Assembly: GCA_002498385.1 (NCBI GenBank)
Contig: DAHH01000003.1
Coordinates: 32,738 to 96,737, forward strand
Source: Methanobacterium sp. UBA410
Lineage (GTDB): Archaea > Methanobacteriota > Methanobacteria > Methanobacteriales > Methanobacteriaceae
Reading direction: 5' to 3'
Length of the DNA: 64,000 nucleotides
A program made the translations under genes and the position numbers. Positions 26,380-34,383 of this stretch are shown one piece after another. The notes below the pieces were generated by a model. The model did no database searches, was not told where the DNA came from, and worked only from the letters and a program-made list of their open reading frames with translations. Within the stretch, counting starts at the first letter, position 1; each line of letters opens with the position of its first letter.

Positions 26380-26961
26380 TTATTTCCTCCACTTCATTAC
26401 ATAATCCCATAATGCTTTAAATGTCAAAGCAGCAGCTACAACAGTCGCAACCATGCCCCATTCAGTTGGACCGGCATAGATTGCAAACATGCCAATCCAC
26501 GTCCCTATGAGTCCCTCCAAGCTAGGCGCATTAAGCGTTAAAAGATACGAAATAATTGTAAAGGTAAATCCTTGAGCACTACTGGGTTCAAATATTATTT
26601 TAAACATAAAAGGCCATAGAAAATCCTCTACAAATGCGCTTAATCCCATATTACCATAGAACCAATTGGCTGCAGTTCTTATCGCTCCTAATGAATTTCC
26701 CATGGCATTTTGCACGGTTTGCAAGTACTCATTTTCCCCGAAATACATCGAAGCAGCACCAGTAACAGCCACACTGAGAACCAAAGCATAAACCCACCAA
26801 GGAGTTTCTCCATTTTTCATCTCATCCTCCTTCTGAACCGGTTCAGGATTCCATTCAGGAACTGCAACACTGCCACTACTCACAGACCCTTTAACACCAG
26901 CAATATCCCAAAACACGATCAAATGGCGAAGATCACAGGTTTGTTCTATCCATAGAATCAC
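26380..26961 (-). CDS. Orphan tip 2: junction motif and membrane helices, divergent C-terminus
   Basis: It has 193 codons. The beginning through DIAGVKGSVSSG, AVPEWN and NGETPWWVYA matches tip 3 almost residue for residue; the remainder, with three or four hydrophobic segments, is unrelated to the other tips. The start is a GTG (26961) with no ribosome-binding site, nine bases after the stop of partner 1. As with the other orphans, the frame is intact but expression signals are missing. Confidence 0.6.
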   Translation of the reverse strand: MILWIEQTCDLRHLIVFWDIAGVKGSVSSGSVAVPEWNPEPVQKEDEMKNGETPWWVYALVLSVAVTGAASMYFGENEYLQTVQNAMGNSLGAIRTAANWFYGNMGLSAFVEDFLWPFMFKIIFEPSSAQGFTFTIISYLLTLNAPSLEGLIGTWIGMFAIYAGPTEWGMVATVVAAALTFKALWDYVMKWRK

Positions 26962-27060
26962 TAAACCATTTTAACCATTATCAAGACTCTTCACATACCT
27001 CAATTCACCTCCACACTGACATTTACTAAAATCATCGGGAGACTCACCTTCCTTTAGTCT
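26786..27060 (-). repeat. Cassette-border duplication, copy 2
   Basis: This is the second copy of the roughly 275-base border found at 24925-25200. It spans the end of partner 1 and the start of tip 2. The identity is far higher than between the partner or tip cores, so the exchange or duplication is recent relative to core divergence. Confidence 0.7.
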
Positions 27061-27846
27061 GTAATATCCATTACATTTATCACAGACCAAATAGCCATGT
27101 GATACTCTTTGTTTGGAGTTTGTTCCATCAATTAATTTTGAAATATCCGTTCTAATAATTTTAAAAAATGTTTTATATGCTGTAAACACGTCACTTTCAT
27201 CTATTTTCCATTTTTCTTCCTTTATAGCACTACAACCTGCTAAAAATAGGATAACTCGGGCCTGTCTTATATCGAACGAACACTCAGTGATTCTATAATG
27301 CTTAAAAACAAAAAATGTCATTATTTTATCTAATTCTGTGTAAATTTTCTTAGTTTTCCTATTTTCCCATTTTAATTTTTGAAGTTTCTGAAAAAATTCT
27401 GGTGTAACTTCAGGAGTTTTATCAATTTTATCAAAATTTAAAAGATTTAAGGCTATTTTTTCACCTACTCCACTAGAAAATAATCTTTCAACATCTTCAG
27501 GTCCTAATTGTCTTTCCAAATACATAGAATAGACCCACTCTAAAAATGGAAAGAAAAAAGAAAATGTGTCATAATCTATTAAATCAGATAAAAACTTAAC
27601 TGGAATGTTTCTCAAAGTTTCATAGGCAAAAACTAAAAAATTGTTTTTCTCCGCGATTTTAGTACTTATATCACTTAGTAGAGGCACTGGTTCTTTCCAA
27701 TCGGCATAAACTTTGAATAAACTGTCATAATAACCAAAATCTATTAAAAATTGTAAATCAACCATTAAATCATCTAATAACTCATTAGAATATTCTTTTT
27801 TCAATTTTTTTAAGCCATATTCTCCAAGATCATTACGCGAAGGCAT
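26971..27846 (-). CDS. Cassette partner protein 1: paralogous protein with C-terminal zinc ribbon
   Basis: It has 291 residues and directly follows the tip of the main surface protein (20-base gap). Family landmarks are LFSSGVGEKIALNL, EFFQKLQKLKW, LAGCSAIKEE, AYKTFFKIIRTDI and the ribbon GYLVCDKCNGYYRL...KCQCGGELRY. The ATG at 27846 follows GGGATATTT. No membrane helix or signal peptide is seen. If the array is a tip/partner system, this is the cognate of the main tip. Confidence 0.75.
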   Translation of the reverse strand: MPSRNDLGEYGLKKLKKEYSNELLDDLMVDLQFLIDFGYYDSLFKVYADWKEPVPLLSDISTKIAEKNNFLVFAYETLRNIPVKFLSDLIDYDTFSFFFPFLEWVYSMYLERQLGPEDVERLFSSGVGEKIALNLLNFDKIDKTPEVTPEFFQKLQKLKWENRKTKKIYTELDKIMTFFVFKHYRITECSFDIRQARVILFLAGCSAIKEEKWKIDESDVFTAYKTFFKIIRTDISKLIDGTNSKQRVSHGYLVCDKCNGYYRLKEGESPDDFSKCQCGGELRYVKSLDNG

Positions 27847-27866
27847 AAATATCCCAACTAACTTAA

Positions 27867-28175
27867 TTATTTGTTTAAAAGCTTTTTAAGCTTTTCTGAA
27901 AGTTCATAAGATGTAAGCTGATCTAAAACATCCATTGCAGGTGCAATAAGAGGATCAAGAACTGGAAATCTTTCATCCAGAAGCCGCAGCCCAAGTCCAA
28001 TATAGGTAGCCACTCCTACACCATTAATTGGAGTAAAAATCAATTCTTGAATAGCAGCCGTAATATAACCCCCATATCGAACAAATATATCCAAGACCAT
28101 AATTTCTAGGAATTCTATAAATGAAGACCCCAAATATGACAGATATAACCATAAACTACCTAAAGCATTTAGCAT
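27867..28175 (-). CDS. Out-of-frame tip of the main surface protein
   Basis: The 102 residues (MLNALGSLWLYLSYLGSSF onward) continue the alignment of the surface protein with tip 3: SEYLMTLWGG then MLNALGSLW parallels SEYLMSVWMG then IMNSLETLW. The frames join if one G is removed from the G8 tract at 28177-28184. It is therefore best read as the true end of the upstream gene, displaced by a one-base shift, not as an independent gene. Confidence 0.6.
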   Translation of the reverse strand: MLNALGSLWLYLSYLGSSFIEFLEIMVLDIFVRYGGYITAAIQELIFTPINGVGVATYIGLGLRLLDERFPVLDPLIAPAMDVLDQLTSYELSEKLKKLLNK

Positions 28176-29403
28176 ACCCCCCCCATAGTGTCATCAAATA
28201 TTCAGATAAAGTGGATCTAAATTTATAAGCCAAACCCGCTGTAATAAGCCCCAGTATAGCCATCAAATAAACCCATATTGGTATCCCCTCATCCTTCTTT
28301 TCAGGTTCAGCACTCGAAGTTGGATTCCAACTAGGTATATTTCCATCAATATTACCACTACTCACAGACCCTCTAACACCAGCAATATCCCGTGCCAACT
28401 GATTGTCCGGCTGAACCAAAGAACCACCGGAATTTGTTGAACCTGAAACACCTTGGGAACCACCTGTTGAATCAGGAGTGTTAACATCCAGATCCATCAA
28501 ATTTTTGATATTGTCTATTGGAGGCAGGCCCGCCGTATCGTTAAATGTTAAATTAGATGGTACATTAGGCATACCATCGGGATTAAGAATGTTGATGGTC
28601 AAGTTGGCATAATTGTTAGCCAGATCAGGGTCTGTCTCTGCGGCTGCAGCACTTCCAGTATTAACCAGGCTGCCGCTTCCAAGTACCTTGGCCTGAATTT
28701 CGAGCGCGGCAACTGTTCCCACTGCCACGTTACCTAAAGTCCATTTACCATTTGCAGGATCGTAACTGCTGTTTGAACTCTGATGCTCTAATCCGAAGGG
28801 CAGTTTGTAGTTTACTGTTACGTTTGTAGCATTTTCAGGACCGTTGTTTCCAACATTCAGTATAATTTTAATTGTATCACTCGTGCTGGGCGCGTAATTA
28901 TCCGAATTGATGCTCAACACCAGATCGGACTGGTTGACAGGTTGAACCGGATTTTCTGGCAGTGGTGTCACTGTTAAATCATAGAGTACGGGTGAAACAT
29001 TTCTTATTGTGCTGGTTAAGGTGGCTTTTACCTGCAGATATCTGCCTGCAGGTGTTAAATGTAATGGAGTACCGTTTGCAGCATCCTCCCAAGTGGACCA
29101 GTCCTGCTCGTCACTGGAACTGCGGACAACGACCCTTACCGATGTACCGGCAGGTTCGCTGCTAGTCCAGAATACTGTACCCCAAAGGGTGCTGTCGTTA
29201 CCACTGTCCTGGATTACAGTCCAGGTGCCCTTCTGGTTGAAATTAATTGTTGACAAGTCACTGGTCATGGTACTGTAGCCTACGTGGGTTCCTGACACGA
29301 TCCTCTTGGAGAGGTCCACCCCCTTAATTTCAGGGTTTATATGGTGAATATACTCATCACCCTGATCAACCGTCCAGATTTTGCCTTCGCCATCAATGGA
29401 CAA
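28156..29403 (-). CDS. Surface protein, C-terminal half: propeller end, DUF11 domain, junction and membrane helix
   Basis: The frame is in phase with the gene upstream and is separated from it only by the TAA at 29479-29481; 25 sense codons precede the TTG at 29403, so this is the second half of one broken gene. It contains the last propeller strands (KIWTVDQGDEYIHHINPE), a discoidin-like or Ig-like segment (SSSDEQDWSTWEDAANG), one DUF11 repeat, a low-complexity stretch, the junction NQLARDIAGVRGSVSSG and a membrane helix (IPIWVYLMAILGLITAGLAY). Any independent translation from TTG would lack a signal peptide. Confidence 0.65.
   Translation of the reverse strand: MSIDGEGKIWTVDQGDEYIHHINPEIKGVDLSKRIVSGTHVGYSTMTSDLSTINFNQKGTWTVIQDSGNDSTLWGTVFWTSSEPAGTSVRVVVRSSSDEQDWSTWEDAANGTPLHLTPAGRYLQVKATLTSTIRNVSPVLYDLTVTPLPENPVQPVNQSDLVLSINSDNYAPSTSDTIKIILNVGNNGPENATNVTVNYKLPFGLEHQSSNSSYDPANGKWTLGNVAVGTVAALEIQAKVLGSGSLVNTGSAAAAETDPDLANNYANLTINILNPDGMPNVPSNLTFNDTAGLPPIDNIKNLMDLDVNTPDSTGGSQGVSGSTNSGGSLVQPDNQLARDIAGVRGSVSSGNIDGNIPSWNPTSSAEPEKKDEGIPIWVYLMAILGLITAGLAYKFRSTLSEYLMTLWGGYAKCFR
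28177..28184 (-). repeat. G8 homopolymer at a frame break
   Basis: Eight consecutive G (minus strand) lie exactly where the surface-protein frame should pass into its tip. With eight the frame ends 11 codons after the codon it should keep; with seven it runs on to 27867. Such tracts are known slippage sites for phase variation and also a common sequencing error. Confidence 0.7.
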
Positions 29404-29478
29404 GGCACTTGGACCATTTCCTGGGTATATGGTGGCTTTTAGGAGTCCATCATTTGAAAATCTTGTAACTGTGTTTGA

Positions 29479-32400
29479 TTATAAATTAGCGGTCCAGACA
29501 TCACCATCTTCTGTAACCACCGCTCCCCTGCAGCCGTATGAAGCGGTTTTTGTCCATTCAACCTGGCCTGTTAAGGTGTTGATCCTGGAGATGCGGGAAC
29601 TTGAATATCCTGTGACAAAAAGATGGTTGTTACTATCAAGGGCAAGTCCGTAAGCCCATTGTGGAATGTTAATCCTGGTAAAAGAACCTGTTTTAGTATC
29701 AAGTCTGAGGACGTTTTTGTACTGGCCACCGGAAGACCATATAATTCCATTGTGATCTATCACTGCCCCATAGGGTGTATGTCCTACCGATGAAACGTCT
29801 GTTGTTTTCAGAATCTGGCCTGTGGCCCCATCGATACAGAAATATTTTTCAAGCCCGTAGCATCCAACCCACAGGTTGTCATTAGAATCCAGCACAACCG
29901 CCAGAGGTCCTGGATTTGCCCAATTATTGGCGTAGCCTCCAGTATATTTCCCGGGAGTGTAAGTTCCTTCATGTCCAGGTATTAAAACAACCTCATAGAG
30001 CACATTTCCATCTTTTACCCAGTCTAAAAGCTCATTGTCCGTTATCAGGCCGTTGTGATCCAGATCCTGGCTGGTCTGTGTACCGCTGTTAGAGCCTATT
30101 TTAATCAGAGTTCCAGTCTGGTAGTTGGCTACCCAGCAGTTGCCTTCAGAATCCACGGCTGTTCTGGAGGGGCAAGCAGAGCTCAGGGGCCCGGTCCTGT
30201 AACGGGCTACTTCTGCTCCAGTTTTTGAATTCACCTTGGAAACTGTGCCTTCATTGGTGTTGGGCACCCACATGAATTCGGGTTCGTCTGGAATGGAGGG
30301 TAACTGCAACTGGTCGTGCGCCGTCTGATGTTCAACTTCTGTAAGGTTTCCTTCATCAAAATTAAGGTCTGTAGTGTAATTCTGGCTGCTGTCTGCCGCA
30401 CCTGCAGTTCCAAATAAAAGGAATGCCACTGCTACAACTAAAAAGATGAAAAGAGGTTTGTTTTTAGGGATGCCGTTTTTGTTGACGTATGCTCCACAGA
30501 AAACCAATATAATGGCCAGATTTGGGATATTCAAAGGTATACCCGTATCTTGCATTGGTACTGTGCCCTTGCTGTGTGAGTTGTAAAAATTAAGAAGGAG
30601 ATCGGGAGGGTTTGACGAGTTGCCTGACAGGTTTTCAGCCCCAGGGGTTGTTGTTCTCCTTTGAGCGGTTAGGTTTAGAACCTGCCGGTTGTTCAGTTTG
30701 TTGGGATCGTGCTGCCTAGTTCGAACCTCGGCGTAACTTGTTATATTCCCTTCAGCAGCTACAAGATGTCCTAAAAGTAACATGGCAGATTCACCCGGGG
30801 CCAGATCACCTACAAACCACCAGTCCCCGTTGATGATTCCCTGGAAAGGTTTGCCCGGGATGAAACCTGTTGGTAATAACTTTTCCACCACCACGCTTCT
30901 GGCTGTGTCCGGTCCATGGTTTTGTACTGTAAGGTTGAGGAGAGCCACACCACCAACAGCCACAGGGTCACGGTAGGCTGTTTTCACGATCTCCAGATCT
31001 ACCAACGGAACGTAGATGTTGTTTTCTACCTTTTTGACGGCTGTTGGGTCGTATTCCTGCTGTAAAATATTGATTGTGTTGGTTATGTTACCATGCGCCA
31101 TTTCCTCCGTTACAACCCCAAGAGAGGTCATGGTGATCGTTGCCCCTGACTCTAAAAGTGGAATGACCCAGGTGCCATTCTGGTAGTTTCCAAGTGGTAA
31201 AGGGAGATTGATAAATCCTGATGGTGATGTTTCTTCTATTTGAAGACCACGTGCTGGATCTGGTCCATTGTTATGTATGGTGGTGGTGAAGACTGCGGTG
31301 TCCCCAACATTTAAGGTGTCTTTGTTGACTGTAGCGTTGACCTCCAAGTCGACCAGAGGCAGGTAAAAGCTCGCACCGCTGACATCGGGTGTAAGATCGT
31401 ATTCATCCTGGCGTACTCTCTCTGCGGTGCAGTTCATAACCTGATGGGCCATGGCTGGTGTGACCATGCCCTGGATGGTTAAAAGTGCCGAGGCCCCTGA
31501 GGCCAGACTTTCAAGATACCAGATACCCTCTTGGTAGTATCCCTGACCTGGGGAACCGACATTAAAATTTGGAGGTAATGAGATTCCTATTTCTATTCCT
31601 GTAGCATCCCTAGGCCCATTGTTGGTGGCTTTGAGGGTGAAAGTAACGTTTTCTCCAGCGTGTGGCGTGGGCTGGTCCACTGTCATGTTTAATTCAACAT
31701 CAGCTACCAGCGCAGTAACCCTGAGATCGTAAAGAACTGGTGACTGGTTTCCCCGGAGTCTCTGCAGAGTTGTCTCTATCTGGAGGTACCGACCTTTTAA
31801 TATGGAGTTAAGGACAGATCCATTCACAGCATCCTCCCAAGTGGACCAGTCCTGCTCGTCATTGGAACTGCGGACCCTGACCCTAATCGACGTGTTTTCA
31901 GGTTCATAACCAGTCCAGGAGATAAAACCCCATGGCGTGTTATCCATCCGGCTATCGTGGATCACCGTCCATGTGCCTTTCATGGTAGTTATTGTGCTGG
32001 ATACAACCCCAGTCATGTCACTGTACCCGTAATGCGTACCCCCAATGATTCTCTTAGAGAGTTCAACTCCATTAATTATGTTTCCTGAAGAATCTGTTTC
32101 GTTTCTTGTGGGGCTTATACGATGGATGTACTCGTCACCGTAATCAACCACCCATACCTTGCCGTAACTATCAACCGATACACCCGTGGGAGTATTGCCT
32201 GCTATTATGATGGCTTTAAAAATGCCATCATTTGAATATCGGGTTACTGTACCTGCTGCCGAATTAGCGATCCACACATCGCCATTATCGGTAACTGCAA
32301 CTCCTCTGGACTGGTAGGGGCATGATTTGGTCCAATCCACGGTTCCAGTGATTATATTTATCCTGGAGAAACATGATGAATCCCAGCCTGCAACAAAGAG

Positions 32401-33282
32401 GTGATTGTTTCTGTCCAGTCCCAGCCCGTAAGCAAAGTGTTTCAGATTTATCCTTTTGAATGAGCCTGTTGATGGATCCAGGCGCAGCACATTATTGCCT
32501 CCAGCCCCAGAAGACCATAATATGCCGTTCTGGTCTATAACAGCACCGTAAGGTGTATGGTTTGCCGAGGATACATCCACAATTTGCATGATCTGGCCGC
32601 TTGACCCGTTGATGTGGTAATATTTCATGGTACCAAATGTGCCAATCCAAACGTTGTTTTTGGAGTCTACTGCTATTCCCCTGGGACCTGGATTGTTGTT
32701 GTCGTTTACGTAGGGTCCTGAATAGTTTCCAGGTGTGTAAGTTCCTTCATGTCCCGTTATCAGGACCACTTCGTAAAGCACACATTCATCCTGGCCCCAT
32801 GGTAACATCTCGTCCAATGTGATCACACCGTTGCCGTCCAGGTCCCTGGAAGTTTCAATTATGCCGTCGTGATTACGGTCGATGTATCCTCCTTTTTCAA
32901 GAAGACCTATTTTAATTGCAGTACCTGTCTGGCGGTTCCCCAGCCAACAGTTGCCCTCCAAGTCCACCGTAGTTCTGGAGGGATTACCGTTGCCCTTTGG
33001 TCCTGTGCGGTAACGTGCCACTTCCATGCCCGTGCGTGTATCAACCTTGGAAACCGTGCCTTCGTTACTGTTAGGTACCCAGATGTAAGAGAAAGCTGAT
33101 TGGGAACCGTTGGAAAGCTGCAGCTCATCCGGGGTGCTGTTATGTTCCAGGCCAATTAGGGCCCCATTATCAAAATCATTATCATAAGTATAATTTTTAT
33201 CTATATCCTCAGCTGAACTAGTTCCACATATCGTCAGGACAAAGATAAATGCCATAATTGTTAAGAGCAGCCGCCCCTTCAA
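29479..33282 (-). CDS. Giant surface protein: signal peptide, Vgb/NHL-type propeller, DUF11 repeats, second propeller unit
   Basis: It has 1267 residues up to an in-frame TAA. Residues 1-24 form a signal peptide ending CGTSSA. A Vgb/NHL-like beta-propeller (about 60-400) contains VPNSNEGTVSKVDTRTG, repeated NNVWIG/GDVWIAN-type blades and an EF-hand-like loop DLDGNGVITLDE. Three DUF11 repeats follow (about 530-890), then a membrane helix near 910-930. Directly fused is a second signal-peptide-like helix (KPLFIFLVVAVAFLLFGTAG, about 935-955) and a second, closely related propeller that is cut by the TAA. The start is a TTG at 33282 after GAGGGG. Likely a cell-surface adhesin or receptor. Confidence 0.85.
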   Translation of the reverse strand: MKGRLLLTIMAFIFVLTICGTSSAEDIDKNYTYDNDFDNGALIGLEHNSTPDELQLSNGSQSAFSYIWVPNSNEGTVSKVDTRTGMEVARYRTGPKGNGNPSRTTVDLEGNCWLGNRQTGTAIKIGLLEKGGYIDRNHDGIIETSRDLDGNGVITLDEMLPWGQDECVLYEVVLITGHEGTYTPGNYSGPYVNDNNNPGPRGIAVDSKNNVWIGTFGTMKYYHINGSSGQIMQIVDVSSANHTPYGAVIDQNGILWSSGAGGNNVLRLDPSTGSFKRINLKHFAYGLGLDRNNHLFVAGWDSSCFSRINIITGTVDWTKSCPYQSRGVAVTDNGDVWIANSAAGTVTRYSNDGIFKAIIIAGNTPTGVSVDSYGKVWVVDYGDEYIHRISPTRNETDSSGNIINGVELSKRIIGGTHYGYSDMTGVVSSTITTMKGTWTVIHDSRMDNTPWGFISWTGYEPENTSIRVRVRSSNDEQDWSTWEDAVNGSVLNSILKGRYLQIETTLQRLRGNQSPVLYDLRVTALVADVELNMTVDQPTPHAGENVTFTLKATNNGPRDATGIEIGISLPPNFNVGSPGQGYYQEGIWYLESLASGASALLTIQGMVTPAMAHQVMNCTAERVRQDEYDLTPDVSGASFYLPLVDLEVNATVNKDTLNVGDTAVFTTTIHNNGPDPARGLQIEETSPSGFINLPLPLGNYQNGTWVIPLLESGATITMTSLGVVTEEMAHGNITNTINILQQEYDPTAVKKVENNIYVPLVDLEIVKTAYRDPVAVGGVALLNLTVQNHGPDTARSVVVEKLLPTGFIPGKPFQGIINGDWWFVGDLAPGESAMLLLGHLVAAEGNITSYAEVRTRQHDPNKLNNRQVLNLTAQRRTTTPGAENLSGNSSNPPDLLLNFYNSHSKGTVPMQDTGIPLNIPNLAIILVFCGAYVNKNGIPKNKPLFIFLVVAVAFLLFGTAGAADSSQNYTTDLNFDEGNLTEVEHQTAHDQLQLPSIPDEPEFMWVPNTNEGTVSKVNSKTGAEVARYRTGPLSSACPSRTAVDSEGNCWVANYQTGTLIKIGSNSGTQTSQDLDHNGLITDNELLDWVKDGNVLYEVVLIPGHEGTYTPGKYTGGYANNWANPGPLAVVLDSNDNLWVGCYGLEKYFCIDGATGQILKTTDVSSVGHTPYGAVIDHNGIIWSSGGQYKNVLRLDTKTGSFTRINIPQWAYGLALDSNNHLFVTGYSSSRISRINTLTGQVEWTKTASYGCRGAVVTEDGDVWTANL

Positions 33283-33316
33283 ATTAACCCCTCAAAGTAA
33301 TATAGTATTAATTAAT

Positions 33317-33348
33317 ATGATGCTGAGTATCACCTCATCATATATAAA
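33317..33348 (-). promoter_or_regulatory. Promoter of the surface-protein array with an imperfect palindrome
   Basis: On the minus strand, TTTATATA (33348-33341) is a good TATA box. Just downstream, 33317-33341 forms an imperfect inverted repeat (ATGATGAG against CTCAGCATCAT) that would overlap the start of transcription. It is the only clear promoter I see for the array down to 22270, which would make the array one long transcription unit. Confidence 0.4.
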
Positions 33349-33556
33349 TGTTGTGAAAAAGTGGGTCAAAAAGAGGAATATAACGCTGTAAAACTCTTCA
33401 AAATAAGTTAATAAAATAAAGGATTAATTAAAATGAAATTTAAAATAAGAACTGTGCATAAAAGTGTTTACTATCCTTAAACTTATCCTACATTCATTTT
33501 ATATGCTTAAATATCATTTAAACTTTTTATCCTAGTTTTATCTACTAAAAAAAGGA

Positions 33557-34261
33557 TCATTCATGATCAAATTTAACAATTGTCGTTGAAAGATACTTTT
33601 TATCCTTTGAAAATCCTTCAAAAACTTTTTCATCTTTCATGCTGCAGTTTTGAACGGATATAACCTTTTTTTTACGTTTGTCCCGTCCAATTATCTTTTC
33701 AAGTTCTTCAGAGTGCCTTGAAGTTTTCATTATGACAAATGTGTCCCCATATGGTAGTATCTGTGCCAGACGCTCATCCACCTTGGGCACCACCACTATT
33801 ATCTCGTCTTTATCTGCAAGCTGGATGTTTGAGGCTGCAGCACAGCTTGTAAATGATGTAACTCCCGGTGTGATTTCAACATCAAATCCCAGAGCATTTA
33901 TCCTTTCTGAAACATAGGAAAAAGTGCTGTACACCGTTGGGTCCCCAAGGGTTATGAATGCTACACTGTTACCCTCTTCTAACCTCTCCACCAGAGCTGC
34001 TGCTGCCCCATCCCAGTAGGTTTCAAGGGCCTTTCTATCCTCAATCATTGGAAATAGTGGCTCTAACACCTCATATCCTTCTTCACGTTCATTAAGGACA
34101 GGTTGAACAATCGATAATGCCAAACTTGGCTTTGAACTTGCTGATCTTGGTGCGCAAACAACCTGCACACTGTTTAATGCTTTCAATGCTTTTATTGTTA
34201 AAAGTTCGGTGTCTCCTGGACCAACACCTATTCCAATCAATTTTCCTTTCTTCATACTCAC
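33557..34261 (-). CDS. cbiL: Cobalt-factor II / precorrin-2 C20-methyltransferase
   Basis: It methylates C20 of the corrinoid ring during cobamide synthesis; methanogens need this cofactor for methyl transfer. The 234-residue protein has the SAM-tetrapyrrole methylase motifs GIGVGPGDTELLTIKA (about 10-25), LGDPTVYSTF (about 105) and ITPGVTSFTSCAAA (about 134). Both a GTG (34261) and an ATG two codons later are possible starts; neither has a clear ribosome-binding site. No other cobalamin gene is adjacent. Confidence 0.92.
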   Translation of the reverse strand: MSMKKGKLIGIGVGPGDTELLTIKALKALNSVQVVCAPRSASSKPSLALSIVQPVLNEREEGYEVLEPLFPMIEDRKALETYWDGAAAALVERLEEGNSVAFITLGDPTVYSTFSYVSERINALGFDVEITPGVTSFTSCAAASNIQLADKDEIIVVVPKVDERLAQILPYGDTFVIMKTSRHSEELEKIIGRDKRKKKVISVQNCSMKDEKVFEGFSKDKKYLSTTIVKFDHE

Positions 34262-34383
34262 AAACCCATTTTTTTGACTTTTGTAGGAAGTCCAGAAAAG
34301 AAAATCAAATCTTCCGGAATTCCCACTTAAAATCCTTTTTAAGTTTTCATCTATTTATACCATCAACCAAAATATAAGTACCT

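Noticed and set aside
22270..33282. CRISPR array or tandem short repeats
   Set aside because: The repeats here are coding junctions at four spaced sites; no regular repeat-spacer pattern occurs anywhere in the window.
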